Source: Pelobates cultripes (Eukaryota > Chordata > Amphibia > Anura > Pelobatidae). Taken from it: DNA of 64,000 bases. A program made the position numbers and the translations under genes. Of this stretch, positions 19,560-30,876 are shown piece by piece (position 1 is the first letter of the stretch; each line of letters starts with the position of its first letter). Location of the stretch: assembly GCA_933207985.1 (NCBI GenBank), contig OW240914.1, positions 137,401,409 through 137,465,408 on the forward strand, given 5' to 3'. The notes beneath the pieces were generated by a model that saw nothing but the letters and a program-made list of their open reading frames with translations, was not told the origin of the DNA and searched no databases.

Positions 19560-21370
19560 GGTTGTCTCTGTAAATGAACCATATAGTCCCAATTGCACGA
19601 ACAGCGCCTGTTTGAAGTATATCAGCCAATTCTATTGCAGGGGCCATAGTCACATGGTAAAAGGCTGGCAAGTAGTCCCCTCTAAAAACTTGTGGCAAAC
19701 TCACTTGAAAGGGGGAGTTTGTCACAGAAGGGTATTGAGGGAGACCGCAAATAGACATGGTGGGAAAGTAGCAGAGTTGGAGGTGAGCGTGGAGTGTGGT
19801 CCTATAGGAGAGAGTGAGAGGAAGGTTTGAGAGATACAAGTTACTCTTGGAGGCCATAAGCATTCCTGAAAAGAGGGGTTTTGAGGGACTTCTTAAAGGA
19901 TTGAAGAGTAGGGGAGTGTCTGACAGGGGTAGGCAGGCTGTTCCAAAGGCTGCCTGTGAGAAGTCTTGCAGGCGTGAATTTGCAGTAAGGGTGCGAGCAG
20001 CAGAAAGGAGGTGGTCACCAGTACAGCGGAGAGACAGAGAGGGGGCATACCTATGAATCAGTGAAGAAATGTAAGGGGGGCTAGAGTTAGTTAGAGCTTT
20101 AAAGGTAATGGTTAGTTTTTTAATTTGGCACCTGTAGGGGACAGGAAGCCGGTGTGAGAGGAGCGACAGGAGAGAAAGATCAGCCTGGCAGCAGCATTCA
20201 CCACAGATTGTAGGGGGGCAGTGCACCTTCTGGGGAGACCAATTAGGAGATAATTACAGTAATCGATGTGAGAGATTACTAGAGCATGAACAAGCTCCTT
20301 GGCAGCATCTTGCATAAGAAAAGGGGGGTATGTGGGCAATGTTTTTAAGTTTGAATCGACAGGTGTTAGCAACAGACTGGACATGAGGCGCAAAGGTGGG
20401 GCCAGGATCAAAAGTGACACAGAAACAGCGAGCTTGAAAGAATGGGGTGGGCAAAGTACTGTCAACCTGCAGGGAGAGTGAATGAGGAGGATCATTGTTA
20501 TGAGGAGGAAAAATAAGAAACTCTGTTTAAGAGAGATTGAGTTTCAGAAAGCAGAAAGCGGGAGGACATCCAATCAGAGATAGAAGAAAGGCAATTGGTG
20601 ACACGTTGTAGGACAGCAGGGGAGAGGTCAGGTGAGGAGAGATATATCTGGGTGTCGTCAGCATACAGGTGGTAGTGGAATCCAAATGAATTAATGAGTT
20701 TGCCAAGAGAGGCATTATAGAGAAAGAACAAAAGGGGACCAAGAACTGAGCTTTGAGGGACTCCAACTGAGACCGGACCAGGAGAGGAGGTGCTGTTGGA
20801 AAAAGACCCTAAAGGAGTGTTGGGAGAGATAGGCGGAGAACCATGAGAGGGCTGTGTCACAGAGACAAAGAGATTGAAGAGTTAGGAGAAGGAGGCCATG
20901 ATCAACAGTGTCAAAGGCAGCAGAGAGGTGAAGAAGAATTAGTATGGAGTAGTGGCTTTTGGGTTTGGTTGTGATTAGGTCATTTGTAACTTTAATAAGT
21001 GCAGTCTCAGTAGAGTGGAGGTGGCGAAAGCCAGATTAAAAAGGATTGAGGAGGGAGTTTGAATTTAGGAAGTGAGTCATACGAGTAAAGACAGGTCTTT
21101 CTAAAAGGTTTTAAGGAAAAAGGAAGTAGGAATATGGGATGATAATTGGAAGACGGGTCTAGGGATGGCTTTTTTAGGATGGGTATGACAGCATGCTTAA
21201 GGGGAGCAGGGACAACACCAGTTGAAAGAGAGCAGTTTAGGATGTGTGTTAAGGATGGTACAAGACAAGGGGTGAGAGCTCTGATGAGTTGGGAAGGTAC
21301 TGGATCAGGCGGACAGATGGTGGGACGAGCGTAGAGGAGAAGCCCTGAACCACTGCACTTTTTGTACATC
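19560..21370 (-). pseudogene. L2/CR1-type LINE reverse transcriptase remnant
   Basis: The minus strand gives, across several frames, an RT core with [19 protein letters not shown] then [18 protein letters not shown] (about 20630-20790), where the YADD catalytic motif is intact. Downstream are [23 protein letters not shown] (near 20190) and a C-terminal block KKLTITFKALTNSSPPYIS then SLRCTGDHLL, the usual tail of L2/CR1-group proteins. Upstream (20870-21370) is degenerate fingers sequence. Frameshifts separate the blocks and the 5' half with the endonuclease is absent. It is a typical 5'-truncated dead copy. Confidence 0.75.
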
Positions 21371-23220
21371 CTTCTCTGCTCTAAATAGTTAGAGCCATCT
21401 CATGCAGGGGAAACCCTGCTGGGCGGCCACTACAATAATATGGTTGTTAGTCTCTTCATGGATATTTCTAGCCTAGAGCCTCCGACAATCTCCTGCTAAA
21501 AACATTAATTAGCAGATAAATACATTATGCTATGAAAGGATGAATCTCATTAGACTTTAGATATCATATAGTATTCAAATGTTGCCCCTTTTTTTTTTTT
21601 TTTTTATCAAGTGACCTAATTTATCCTACTTGGAGGGTGTGAGGCATAAAACAATACCAAGACTTGAGGGAGCTCCAGGTACCAATGGAAAGAGCTATTG
21701 TTAAAGGTAACCAGGACATACCACTCTGCTCCATGGAACTCTGTGCGGGATTGGAGGATGCACATGGCCCGGTCAAAACTTGAAATCCATATCATTCGAG
21801 CTAAATACCTCTGATCCGTGCACTTTCCTAACCGTATCCGTGCTCAGAGAAGAGCTGTCCTGGAGTGGTATTGGTTTGGGGATATGGGACCGGGAACTTA
21901 TATTGTTATAGAAAACTGTTAATCGTCGCCAAGGTGTCTGGCTGCTAATAAAATTATCAGGTCAGTTACGGACACCTAGACACCAGGTATTGTGCAATGT
22001 CTATTGTTTCCCTGGGGACCCCCTGTTGGGTGACCCAGGTATAAAAGAAGTGACATTCTGACAATAATGCATTCTTGTTTAACCCTAACGTTAAGCCTCG
22101 GCTAATAATTGGGGATCAGATATAATCACTCTAAGAGCTAATCATTAAGGGGGAATGGGGACCCTAGCGTTGACATCCAAGCTACTTACGGATAGACCGC
22201 CACAGAAGGTATCCTCAGTAGAGACTGGAAGCTGTAGTTTGTGATATGGACGGTAATATTTTTGATCCTGAAACTTTAACCTAGCACCTACAATGATACA
22301 ATCTCTCAAATGCACTTAAATGTTTTGTCTTCCATGTAATCTGTGAATGGCACACTTACACAATCAATATTCCTATTACGTCAGAGCTTTAAAACTATAA
22401 CCATCTCCTCTCCTTAATCTACCTTGATTGAAGTGGATTTAAATGGTTACATCAATAGGGGATCATAGCATGAATTTACATCCAGCTTGTTTCATGGAAA
22501 CTGAAACCATTCCTAGTGATTTTGTATGCAGTGTGTGGTATTCATTGTTAAAGCACAATAGCTAGAAGAAAAAAAAAAATCCAGATTTTAGTCATCACCT
22601 GGACGTTTACCCAGGATAAAATCCCAGGGAAGAGTCCTTCTATTGAGATCATATTGAGATCAACACAAGGGTGCACTTGGAATAAGGATTCCTAACCATT
22701 TTGTTGCTAATGTAGCAGGATCTGTATGAACATCTCCAAAAGTAACAGAATTAAAGCTGGACCACGACTCCTTAAATAATGTAACAGGTTTATGCAGCAT
22801 ACCTTCAACGTTAGTAGACTTCAGGGTGGACCACCTCTAAAAGCGTAGATTTTAGGCCAGACCACCACTTAAATAGTTCAAAACTATTTTTTTATTTTTT
22901 TTATTCATAACTTTGAGAGGGTCAGACCTATAGAACTTCGAGAGGGTAGGACTATAGAACGGAGAGTAAAACTCTTTTTTAGCTGGACAGAGGGAAGCCA
23001 AAAATGTAAAAATACATCACTGCTTCCAGTCCCGAATACATCTTGACTATAGTGGACATGTAATTGATATTTGAGATGGAATTCTAATTGCCTAAACAAA
23101 TTGGCAGTCAAACCACAATAATAGGAAACCACAACAAAAGCAATTCGGGAATAGCTGTGTAAATCTACAGAGAGAACATAAAACATATATTCTGTGCGCA
23201 GTTATCGGTTGCACTCACTA
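21371..23220. other. Unassigned sequence
   Basis: There is a poly-T run near 21590. Otherwise I see no coding or repeat family that I can name. Confidence 0.35.
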
Positions 23221-23545
23221 GATAAGAGTAGATATAAACGCTCTTAGGGTGCCTCCCCAGGTATAATGGGGGGCCAAACAATCCTTCTGTTCACCTCCAA
23301 ATTCGTATTCCACCAAAAGACATCCACAGGTCAGGGTTTTGAAATTTGAAAAAGGTTTATTCAATAAAAATATAAGCAGTCACCAATTTAGCATAGGATA
23401 TGAATGCAGAAAAATAGTCCTACGTGTTTTGTTCGTTATGAACTTCCTCAGGGACCGCAATAACATAATCACCATGTATAGATACAAAGTATAAAATAAA
23501 CATGTTTTTATCGAATAAACCTTTTTCAATTTTCTAAACCCTGAC
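23221..23545 (-). repeat. Dispersed repeat with hammerhead-like motif
   Basis: On the minus strand the motif (23416-23456) is followed by CAATAAA/GAATAAACCTTTTTC-type sequence (about 23352-23372), then CCTGACCTGTGGATGTC. The region 40430-40700 looks like a worn member of the same family (AAGAAGCGCTAAAAGGGTGCC). Confidence 0.5.
23416..23456 (-). ncRNA. Hammerhead-ribozyme-like motif, minus strand
   Basis: Stem I GGTCC pairs with GGACT (5 bp, one G-T). The core CTGAGGA fits the consensus exactly, followed by the extra A. Stem II is GTTC with GAAC around ATAAC. AAAA replaces GAAA, then CACGTA. The core is strong but the GAAA box has lost its G. Confidence 0.45.
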
Positions 23546-23782
23546 CTGTGGATGTCTTTATATGTCTATATATGATATAGGTCGTTTTTTGGGTAACGAC
23601 CTAGGGAGGCTGTTACACGTTATCTGAAGTTAAGTATTATTGTGTGTTATATTTTATTTCTTGCACTATTTGTACCTTTTGGTGATATAAACCACAATAA
23701 TAGTTTGTTCTTAAAACTATAGCCTTACATTGTGTCCTGTAATTGTGTCCTGACGCTTAAAAATCCCAAGAGTGAAGATACA

Positions 23783-24287
23783 TTAAAGGAATACTATAGG
23801 GTCAGGATCACAAACCTGTATTCCTAACCCTATAGTTTTAAAACCACCATCTAGCCCCCATGAAACCCCCTTAAATACAGTAAAATCTTACTTGTATTAA
23901 AATCTGCAGCTGCTGGCTCTGCCCTGATTCTGTGAGCCAATCGCAATACCTTCCCATAGGATTAGCTGAGACTGTCAATGAGGCAGATCAGGGGCAGAGC
24001 CAGCACAAGTCAAAAACAACCCTGGTCAATCAGCATCTCCTCATAGAGATGCATTGAATCAGTGCATCTCTATGAGGAAAGATCAGTGTCTCCATGCAGA
24101 GGGTAGAGACACTAAATGGCACTGGTCCAGGAAGCGCCTCTAGTGGCCAGTGGAGGTCTGTAATGTAAACACTTTATTTTCTCTGAAAAGACAGTGTTTA
24201 CTGCAAGACGCCTGAAGGGAATGATTCTACTTGCCAAAACAAATACAATAAGCTGTAGTTGTTCTTGTGTCTATAGTTTCCCTTTAA
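23783..24287. repeat. TTAA-flanked T2/Kolobok-type element, second copy
   Basis: TTAA at 23783-23786 and 24284-24287 bounds AAAGGAATACTATAGGG... ending CTATAGTTTCCCTTTAA. The interior matches 4788-5364: CCCATAGGATT-GCTGAGACTG, CAATCAGCATCTCCTCA, CTCTATGAGGAAAG, and TTTTCTCTGAAAAGAC. Confidence 0.75.
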
Positions 24288-25976
24288 AACTATTTGTTGA
24301 CTTTATTTTATATGCATCTCCTTGTCTCGGAGGGGTGCTTGTGTGTTTAATTGTTTGAAATCCAAAGGGAATATCTATATGTATAGTCATTGGATATGTT
24401 TGTGGTAATTCAATAAGGCCACAAAGTGCTTTGGAATTGTAAGATTTGGAGAACATCCTTTTAATTTTACCTTAAATTGCACTCAGAGTATTCACTTATT
24501 GACATTTTGGTACATATTGAGGGATAGCTATAGATGTGCAGATTACTACTAAGCAATGCAAGGTTACTAAATACCAATCGGCATACGTGTCATACTTTGC
24601 AGCAATCCTCTGCTCATTCTTCCACCTTATCCTTTGACATAGGGCAACTAAAATTAATCTGTGAGCAACCTCTCCCATCAGCCTTGGGTATATAGAACCC
24701 TTTATCGTCCTGAACAGGTTCATGTCCCAAACATCCACCAGTATTAACCTGCTTAGTGTTTGCCCCATCACCTGACCTTTATGCAGTAGGTCAGAGGGTA
24801 ACGAACAAAGAGCAGTGGTCTTATCACACCCCTATTTACTTGGAGGGTGTGGTTTATATGAGCACCTAATATATGTGCCAGAAGACTATTCAATCCTGGT
24901 ACTATCAACGTAAAAAAAACATTTTTTTTTAATTCAATCTTTAATGCATATTTCCGGTAAAATTATGGTTGTCCAGACTTCCCCCTAGCTATTAATTCAT
25001 ACTCTGCTCCTTGCTAACCCAACACCCTAAATAATGTATAAAGTCTTAGGTGCTGAGTGAGCAGGTCCTTTATAGATGCTGATTCCAAGGCAAACGATAC
25101 ACAGGAGAATTATGGGAATTGTTGATGGTTTTCAGCTTTTAAGGTTTTAAAATAGCTTCATTAAATCCCTGGTTGTCTGTGAGTACATCACTATTACAGC
25201 ATGTTTAGGTGCATTGCCTTATCCCATTGCTAGGGTTAGGACACACCTTAGCCCCAGTGTCCATGTTTATGGTAGGAGAGCAAACCAGAACTCGAGCTAC
25301 TGTGGAATGGCTGAGCATGGTGGTTGTTAATGTACATAGTATCTACCTTTACGTTTAGGGGCTTATACATCTGTGTTAGGAGTACACCTGTCCTCAAGCT
25401 GCTTGCAAGATGCAGGGTTAACCCAGGCTCCCACCTTAGCTGACTCCTGTTTTGCTGCAGTAGTGTGCTTCCTGACAGAGATTGTAATGGCAATGCACTC
25501 TAATGAAATCAGTATTATTTTGATGCCATTAGCACTACTATAACTACCGTAAACTCTCCTTTCACAGTTCTACTTCACAGGTCCATTAGTTGTAGGCCAG
25601 GGGTTCCCAAAAGTAAGTTCCCCAGATGTTTTAAAACTACAGCTTCAATGGTGCTTTGCCATCCAAAAGGTGTTCCAAAGGCATGCAGAGCATCATGGGC
25701 TGTATGTATCACGAGCTGTATGTATTTGTGCATGTGTAGCTAGTTTTCCATGCCGTATGTAAAGAGTAATGGAAGGAAAAATATTCATGGTTTATGGATG
25801 ACTCAAAAAAGGTTTATTCACTGAATGGTGAATTGATATAAATTGAATAGCAAACTACACATGTTAGGCTGCTTTAGGGAAATACACATTTTTCAAATTT
25901 TCGAACTACTTTGGAGTTTATTCACTAAAAGAAGACCGGAAGGTGTGCCTGCATAAATTTTCCAGAGTTTTCAAAT
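24288..25976. other. Unassigned sequence with one dispersed-repeat fragment
   Basis: About 25598-25730 resembles a common vertebrate repeat (AGGGGTTCCCAAA, CCCCAGATGTTTTAAAACTA, GCATCATGGGCTGTA). The rest shows nothing I recognise. Confidence 0.35.
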
Positions 25977-25989
25977 TAAAATAATTAAA
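25977..25989. repeat. Target-site duplication, left copy
   Basis: TAAAATAATTAAA is identical to 33682-33694 and brackets the full-length LINE. Confidence 0.85.
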
Positions 25990-27069
25990 AAAATTTTTTT
26001 TGTAAATTCTTTATTTTGTCATACAGGTGAGTACAATAAACATAAGCAAACGCTACAACAGCGTACGTGTGCGTGTGAACAAATCGAGCATTAGTTCTGA
26101 TAATACAAGTGTTGATCATGCGCGATCCTGAATACTCAATAGTCGTCAAGCGCCATATCGTTTAACAGGAAAATGAATACAATAGTAACATCGGTGCATA
26201 AGAACGCATTTACAGAACAGATAAAAACTCTAGATTGAATAGCTTAGTAAAAACGTGGCAACGCTTCCTCTCTAAATTATAGTATGTTGCTGTGTCTCCG
26301 AACTAGCAAGGTTGGCAGGAAAAATAAGGCAGTAACATCGTAGTAACAACAGGATTAAGACGGATATGATGCATGAAGTCCGAATACAGGAGCAGTATTA
26401 TTGATTGACATTTGGGACATAAACTGTAAAGCTCAATTCAAGGTCTCATGCACACGTGTCAATATTATGGTGCCAACACTGGGATTCAGTTTCTAGTGCC
26501 TGATGCAGTACAGATCAGGGGGCGATTCCTTGAATCCAGGCTTCCACTCGGAGCCTCCCGTAGAAGTGAACCCCAGGGGAAATTATGAGGTCGGAGTTAG
26601 CCTAATGGGTTGGGTCTGTTTGTGTGTCCCCTAGGTCGGGTATGGGTTATGTCTGTGTCTAGTCACCTTGATGAATTGTTAATCTATTGCTTAGCTCCTA
26701 TCCGCTCAGTAGTTAGTTATGTCCTACCTCGATGACATGTTCTCCATGCGTCAGAGCCTGTTCTGCCGCTGTCTTTCAGTCTTGTGTAAGTCGGAAGATC
26801 GTGTCAGTAGAACTATCTACACGTCATGGTAATATCTTGTGCGTCAACGTGTTCGAGCCCTCCCGGTTCCGACCCCCTCGGCCGCAAGCCGCACCGCCCC
26901 CGCGGTGTCCCTTAGTGAAGTTACACGTAAGCAGTAGTTGTAGCAGGTATAAAAAGGGGGAAGGAGTAGGAGGAAAAGGAAGGGGGTGTGGAAGGGTCTG
27001 TGAGCAGTTTACATCGGAGTGCGCCCGGGCATCCCCAACCCCCGGGTGTCGCAGTGAGCTCGTGCCTCT
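25990..27069 (-). other. LINE 3' UTR
   Basis: Non-coding tail between the ORF2 stop and the short A-run. It is GC-richer near ORF2 and AT-richer towards the 3' end. No canonical AATAAA was seen directly before the A-run. Confidence 0.7.
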
Positions 27070-30000
27070 CTAAGTTCTGGTACGGGAGAGATAAACATAC
27101 CATGGGGTCCAGATGTCGACATGTCTGGTGCTTCTCCCTAGTAGTTCTGCGTATCGTGCCTCAGCTGTGTGTGTTTCCTCAACTCTCTGTAGCCATTCTG
27201 CTACGGTTGGTGGGTGGATCTGCTTCCACTTAGCTGGTATAGACGCTTTCGCAGCATTGAGCAGGTGTCTCAGTATCGATCTCTTATATTGGGCTATCGA
27301 GCTTTCCGTAAAGTGTAGTAGGGCCATTTCCATGGTAAATTCTGGTAAGTCACCCACGATTGTCGTTATCTCCCTCTTGATGTCTTCCCAGTATGGTTTA
27401 ATCCGCGCGCAGTCCCACCAGATATGTCGTAGGGTGCCTGTTTGGGATTCGCATCTCCAGCACGTATCTGTCGTTCCCGGGAATATCCTGTGTAATAGAG
27501 ATGGGGTTCTGTACCAGTGTGAGAGTAATTTGAAGTTGACCTCCTGATACCTTGTGCTTATGGAGCTCTTGTGTTGTAATATTAATATCTGCTCCCATTG
27601 CGCCTCTGTGTACGTCCTTGCCGTCAGTTCTTCCCATTGCCTCTTAAATGCATTTTTACGTGTGCGATCCCCTGTGATCAACTGCTGGTAAAGGATTGAT
27701 ACTCTGCCGTCTGTGTCGGTGTTTGTCACGCAGAGGTGTTCGAACCACGTCTGTTCTCTGTGGATCGCTTCACGGTTGGGAAGGTTGTAGTAGAAGTGCC
27801 GCAATTGTGTGTATCCAAATCTGTGCATCAGCGTGTGTAGTGTCGCCGTGCTCCATTCTGGCAGGTTTCTCATTCCTGTGTTGCTCAGGACCTTGGACAA
27901 CGGGATATAATCTCCGTCTCCATCTATCGGCCAGGCAGATCGGTGTAGTCCCCCGCCTATCATGCTATTGTGTGTTATCGGGATCAAGGGGCTTGGTTGT
28001 GGGGAGATATATTGGTTTCGCCTCAGGGAAGACCACGTCTTCAGCGTTTGTACGATGGGTGATTCATTGCCCAGTTTTGGTGCCGCGTCCGCTGTGCCTT
28101 GCCATATATACATGTGGAGGGCCTTGTTCGTACTCTCCCTGTCCAAGGCAGCCCACAATTTGTGTTCAGGTGCTGTGTGCCAATCTCTAATCCGTTGTAA
28201 AACCGTGGCCTGAAAATATTTGCGAACGTCGGGCAGCGCCAGTCCGCCCCAGTTCTTGGGTAGACACAATTTGTCGTAGCTGAGTCGTGCTCTCTCTCCC
28301 TTCCAGACATATTTTATCACCGCCGATTTAAGTGTTGTAAAGAATTCTGGGGGTACGTGCCAGGGGATGGTGTGAAAATGGTAAAGCAACCTTGGTAGAA
28401 TATTCATTTTAACCACCGCTATGCGTCCCTGCCAGGATATGTGGTCAAAGTTCCAATTTTTGAGGTCGAGCAGTATTGTGCGTAGAAGGGGCGTGTAGTT
28501 TCTGGCATATATCTCTTTCGGTTCGCTGGGTATCCAAATTCCCAGGTAACGCATCTGGCCTGGGCACCAGTGGAAGGGGAATTCGCGTTCGATCCGTTCC
28601 CTTACAGCTGTTGGGGCCGACACGTTCAACAGTTCGCATTTAGTTTGATTTAGCTTCAGTCCCGATACCCGGCCGTATATGTCAAATTCCTCCATCAGAG
28701 CCGGCATGGAGTTGATAGGGTTGTCGATAAAAAAGAGCATGTCATCCGCGTATGCGGCTACCTTATGTTCCTGGTCCTTATGTCTAAACCCCCTAATCTC
28801 TGGGGTTTGCCTTATCCTGTCCAAGAACGGCTCCAACGAGAGGGCAAATAGGAGCGGCGATAGCGGGCAGCCCTGCCTGGTGCCATTGTGTATGGTAAAG
28901 CTGTCTGTGAGCGCGCCATTCACCCTCACTCTGGCATTAGGGTTAGCGTAGAGCGCCTCTATCCAGGCTATCATTCCCGGTCCTAGGCCGACCTTATGCA
29001 GTGTTGCCATCATGAAGCTCCACGTTACCCGATCAAATGCCTTTTCAGCATCTGTGGAGAGCATTAGCAACTCCGTGTCTCCCTTAAGGGCCAATGCCTG
29101 TATAGAGAACGCCCTTAGAGTGCAGTCCCTGGCTTCCCGGCCTGTCACGAAACCTGTTTGGTCAGGGTGGATTAGGCGCTGGACATACGTTTGTAGTCTT
29201 GTGGCGATGATTTTGGAGAAGAGTTTCACATCCGTGTTAAGGAGTGAGATCGGCCGGTAACTGCCGCAATTTTCGGGATTTTTGCCTGGCTTGGGTAGCA
29301 CCGTAATTGTGGCAGCTAGTGTTTCTTGGTGGAACTTGTCACCCTGTTGGAGTCGGTTGAGGGCTGCTGTTAAGTGTGGATTCAAAATGCCTCCAAACAT
29401 TTTATAATACCCCGCCGATAGCCCATCCGGACCTGGCGCTTTCCCCCTCTTCGCTGCCTTAATTGCCGCTTGTATTTCTTCTATGGTGATCGGGGTTTCC
29501 AGCATTTCCGCTTCCTCCGGCGTGAGGGCGTCCGGTCGAAATCTTTGTAAATAGCGCGTTGTGGCTTCCTGCAGAGCGGCACGTTGAGTGTCGGGCGTCG
29601 ACGAGGTGTTGTATAGTCGTTGATAATAATCACGGAATTCGTTTGCTATATCCTCCGGGAATTGTGTGAGGGTGCCATTGGTCCTTCTCAGTGCATGTAC
29701 CTGCGCCCTGGCTTGTTGCGGTCGGATCATGTTGGCCAGGAGTCTCCCACTTTTATTGGCGTGGATGTAGAAGAAGGCTTTAGATTTCTGCGTCGCTCGA
29801 TGGTGTTTGCGTGCTATCAGTTCTGTCAATTGTCGTCGTGCGTCTAAAAGACAGCGATAGTGTTCCTCGAGTTGTGACCGTTTGTGCAGAGTTTCCAAAT
29901 TGGAAATCTGGCCGGTAAGTTCCAGCATGTGTTGCTGTATTTCCTTCTTCTTCCGTGATGCAATCCTTATGAGGTGGCCCCGAAGCACACTTTTGTGTGC

Positions 30001-30876
30001 TTCCCAGAGTGTCACTTTAGAAACGTCTTCCGTATCATTCTCAGTGAAGTAGTTGGACAGGTGTTCCGTCAGGAGTGTCTTTACTCCCAAGTCCAACAAG
30101 AGTGACTCATTCAATCTCCATGTCGATTTAGAGGGTCTGAAGAGAGGGGAGTCCAGGTGTACTTGTACTGCGCTGTGGTCCGACCATGGTGTTGGTTCAA
30201 TTTCGGCTGATCGCAGACGTTGTAACCCTTCCTGCTGAATGAGGATGTAGTCGATACGCGAATGTCTCCTGTGAATGGCCGAGTAGTGCGTATAATCTCG
30301 AGTCGTCGGGTGTAAGGTTCGCCACGCATCCACCAGTCTCAGGTCTAACAGCGTCTTCCTTATCGCCCTGATCGCGGTTTGTGGTATGCTGCTGTGTCCG
30401 GTCGATGAGTCGGATAGTGGGTCGAGTGGCGCGTTAAAGTCCCCCCCTATGACAAGCGAACCTTCCGTGAACGTTGCCAGTTGGCGAATCGTTTTGTTCA
30501 GAAACGTCGCCTGCTTTGCATTTGGCGCATAGATTGATGCGAAGGTGTAAATTCTTCCAGATATAGTGCCTTTGAGAAAAAGGTATCTGCCGTTTGGGTC
30601 CGTGAGTTGGTCCGTCTGGGTGAATTGGATATTAGCGGCTATCAGTATCGCCACTCCTGCCCTTCGGTCAGTAGGGTGGGTGCTGTGGCAGTTGGTTGGA
30701 TACCGTCTGTCCTTCAGTCTGTTGGTGTCCACCGATTTGAGGTGCGTTTCCTGCAACAGAGCCACTGAGATCCGCTTACGGTGAAGTTCCCGTAAGAGAT
30801 GTGAGCGCTTCTCAGGTGCGTTAAGGCCTCGACAGTTCTGTGTTAGGATGCTGAGGGGTTCGGCCGTGTAAGCCAT
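27070..30876 (-). CDS. LINE ORF2: AP-like endonuclease and reverse transcriptase, 1268 aa
   Basis: ORF2p nicks genomic DNA and reverse-transcribes the element's RNA at the nick. The endonuclease (about 1-240) keeps QN at 13-14, QETH at 42-45, GGDFN at 144-148 and SDH at 232-234. The RT (about 475-800) keeps GKAPGPDG (478-485), SYRPISLLN (539-547), STDAEKAFDRV (607-617), GTRQGCPLSPLLF (665-677) and the catalytic AYADD (708-712). The C-terminus has a CCHC knuckle (CWRC with H and C, residues 1139-1156). Domain order and length fit L1/Tx1. There is no internal stop or frameshift. Only one ORF2 this complete exists in the window; related 3' parts lie at 50.6 and 58.5 kb. Confidence 0.95.
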   Translation of the reverse strand: MAYTAEPLSILTQNCRGLNAPEKRSHLLRELHRKRISVALLQETHLKSVDTNRLKDRRYPTNCHSTHPTDRRAGVAILIAANIQFTQTDQLTDPNGRYLFLKGTISGRIYTFASIYAPNAKQATFLNKTIRQLATFTEGSLVIGGDFNAPLDPLSDSSTGHSSIPQTAIRAIRKTLLDLRLVDAWRTLHPTTRDYTHYSAIHRRHSRIDYILIQQEGLQRLRSAEIEPTPWSDHSAVQVHLDSPLFRPSKSTWRLNESLLLDLGVKTLLTEHLSNYFTENDTEDVSKVTLWEAHKSVLRGHLIRIASRKKKEIQQHMLELTGQISNLETLHKRSQLEEHYRCLLDARRQLTELIARKHHRATQKSKAFFYIHANKSGRLLANMIRPQQARAQVHALRRTNGTLTQFPEDIANEFRDYYQRLYNTSSTPDTQRAALQEATTRYLQRFRPDALTPEEAEMLETPITIEEIQAAIKAAKRGKAPGPDGLSAGYYKMFGGILNPHLTAALNRLQQGDKFHQETLAATITVLPKPGKNPENCGSYRPISLLNTDVKLFSKIIATRLQTYVQRLIHPDQTGFVTGREARDCTLRAFSIQALALKGDTELLMLSTDAEKAFDRVTWSFMMATLHKVGLGPGMIAWIEALYANPNARVRVNGALTDSFTIHNGTRQGCPLSPLLFALSLEPFLDRIRQTPEIRGFRHKDQEHKVAAYADDMLFFIDNPINSMPALMEEFDIYGRVSGLKLNQTKCELLNVSAPTAVRERIEREFPFHWCPGQMRYLGIWIPSEPKEIYARNYTPLLRTILLDLKNWNFDHISWQGRIAVVKMNILPRLLYHFHTIPWHVPPEFFTTLKSAVIKYVWKGERARLSYDKLCLPKNWGGLALPDVRKYFQATVLQRIRDWHTAPEHKLWAALDRESTNKALHMYIWQGTADAAPKLGNESPIVQTLKTWSSLRRNQYISPQPSPLIPITHNSMIGGGLHRSAWPIDGDGDYIPLSKVLSNTGMRNLPEWSTATLHTLMHRFGYTQLRHFYYNLPNREAIHREQTWFEHLCVTNTDTDGRVSILYQQLITGDRTRKNAFKRQWEELTARTYTEAQWEQILILQHKSSISTRYQEVNFKLLSHWYRTPSLLHRIFPGTTDTCWRCESQTGTLRHIWWDCARIKPYWEDIKREITTIVGDLPEFTMEMALLHFTESSIAQYKRSILRHLLNAAKASIPAKWKQIHPPTVAEWLQRVEETHTAEARYAELLGRSTRHVDIWTPWYVYLSRTRT

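Noticed and set aside
27113..30784. Plus-strand frames opposite LINE ORF2
   Set aside because: Antisense shadows of the 1268-aa frame; no domain of their own.
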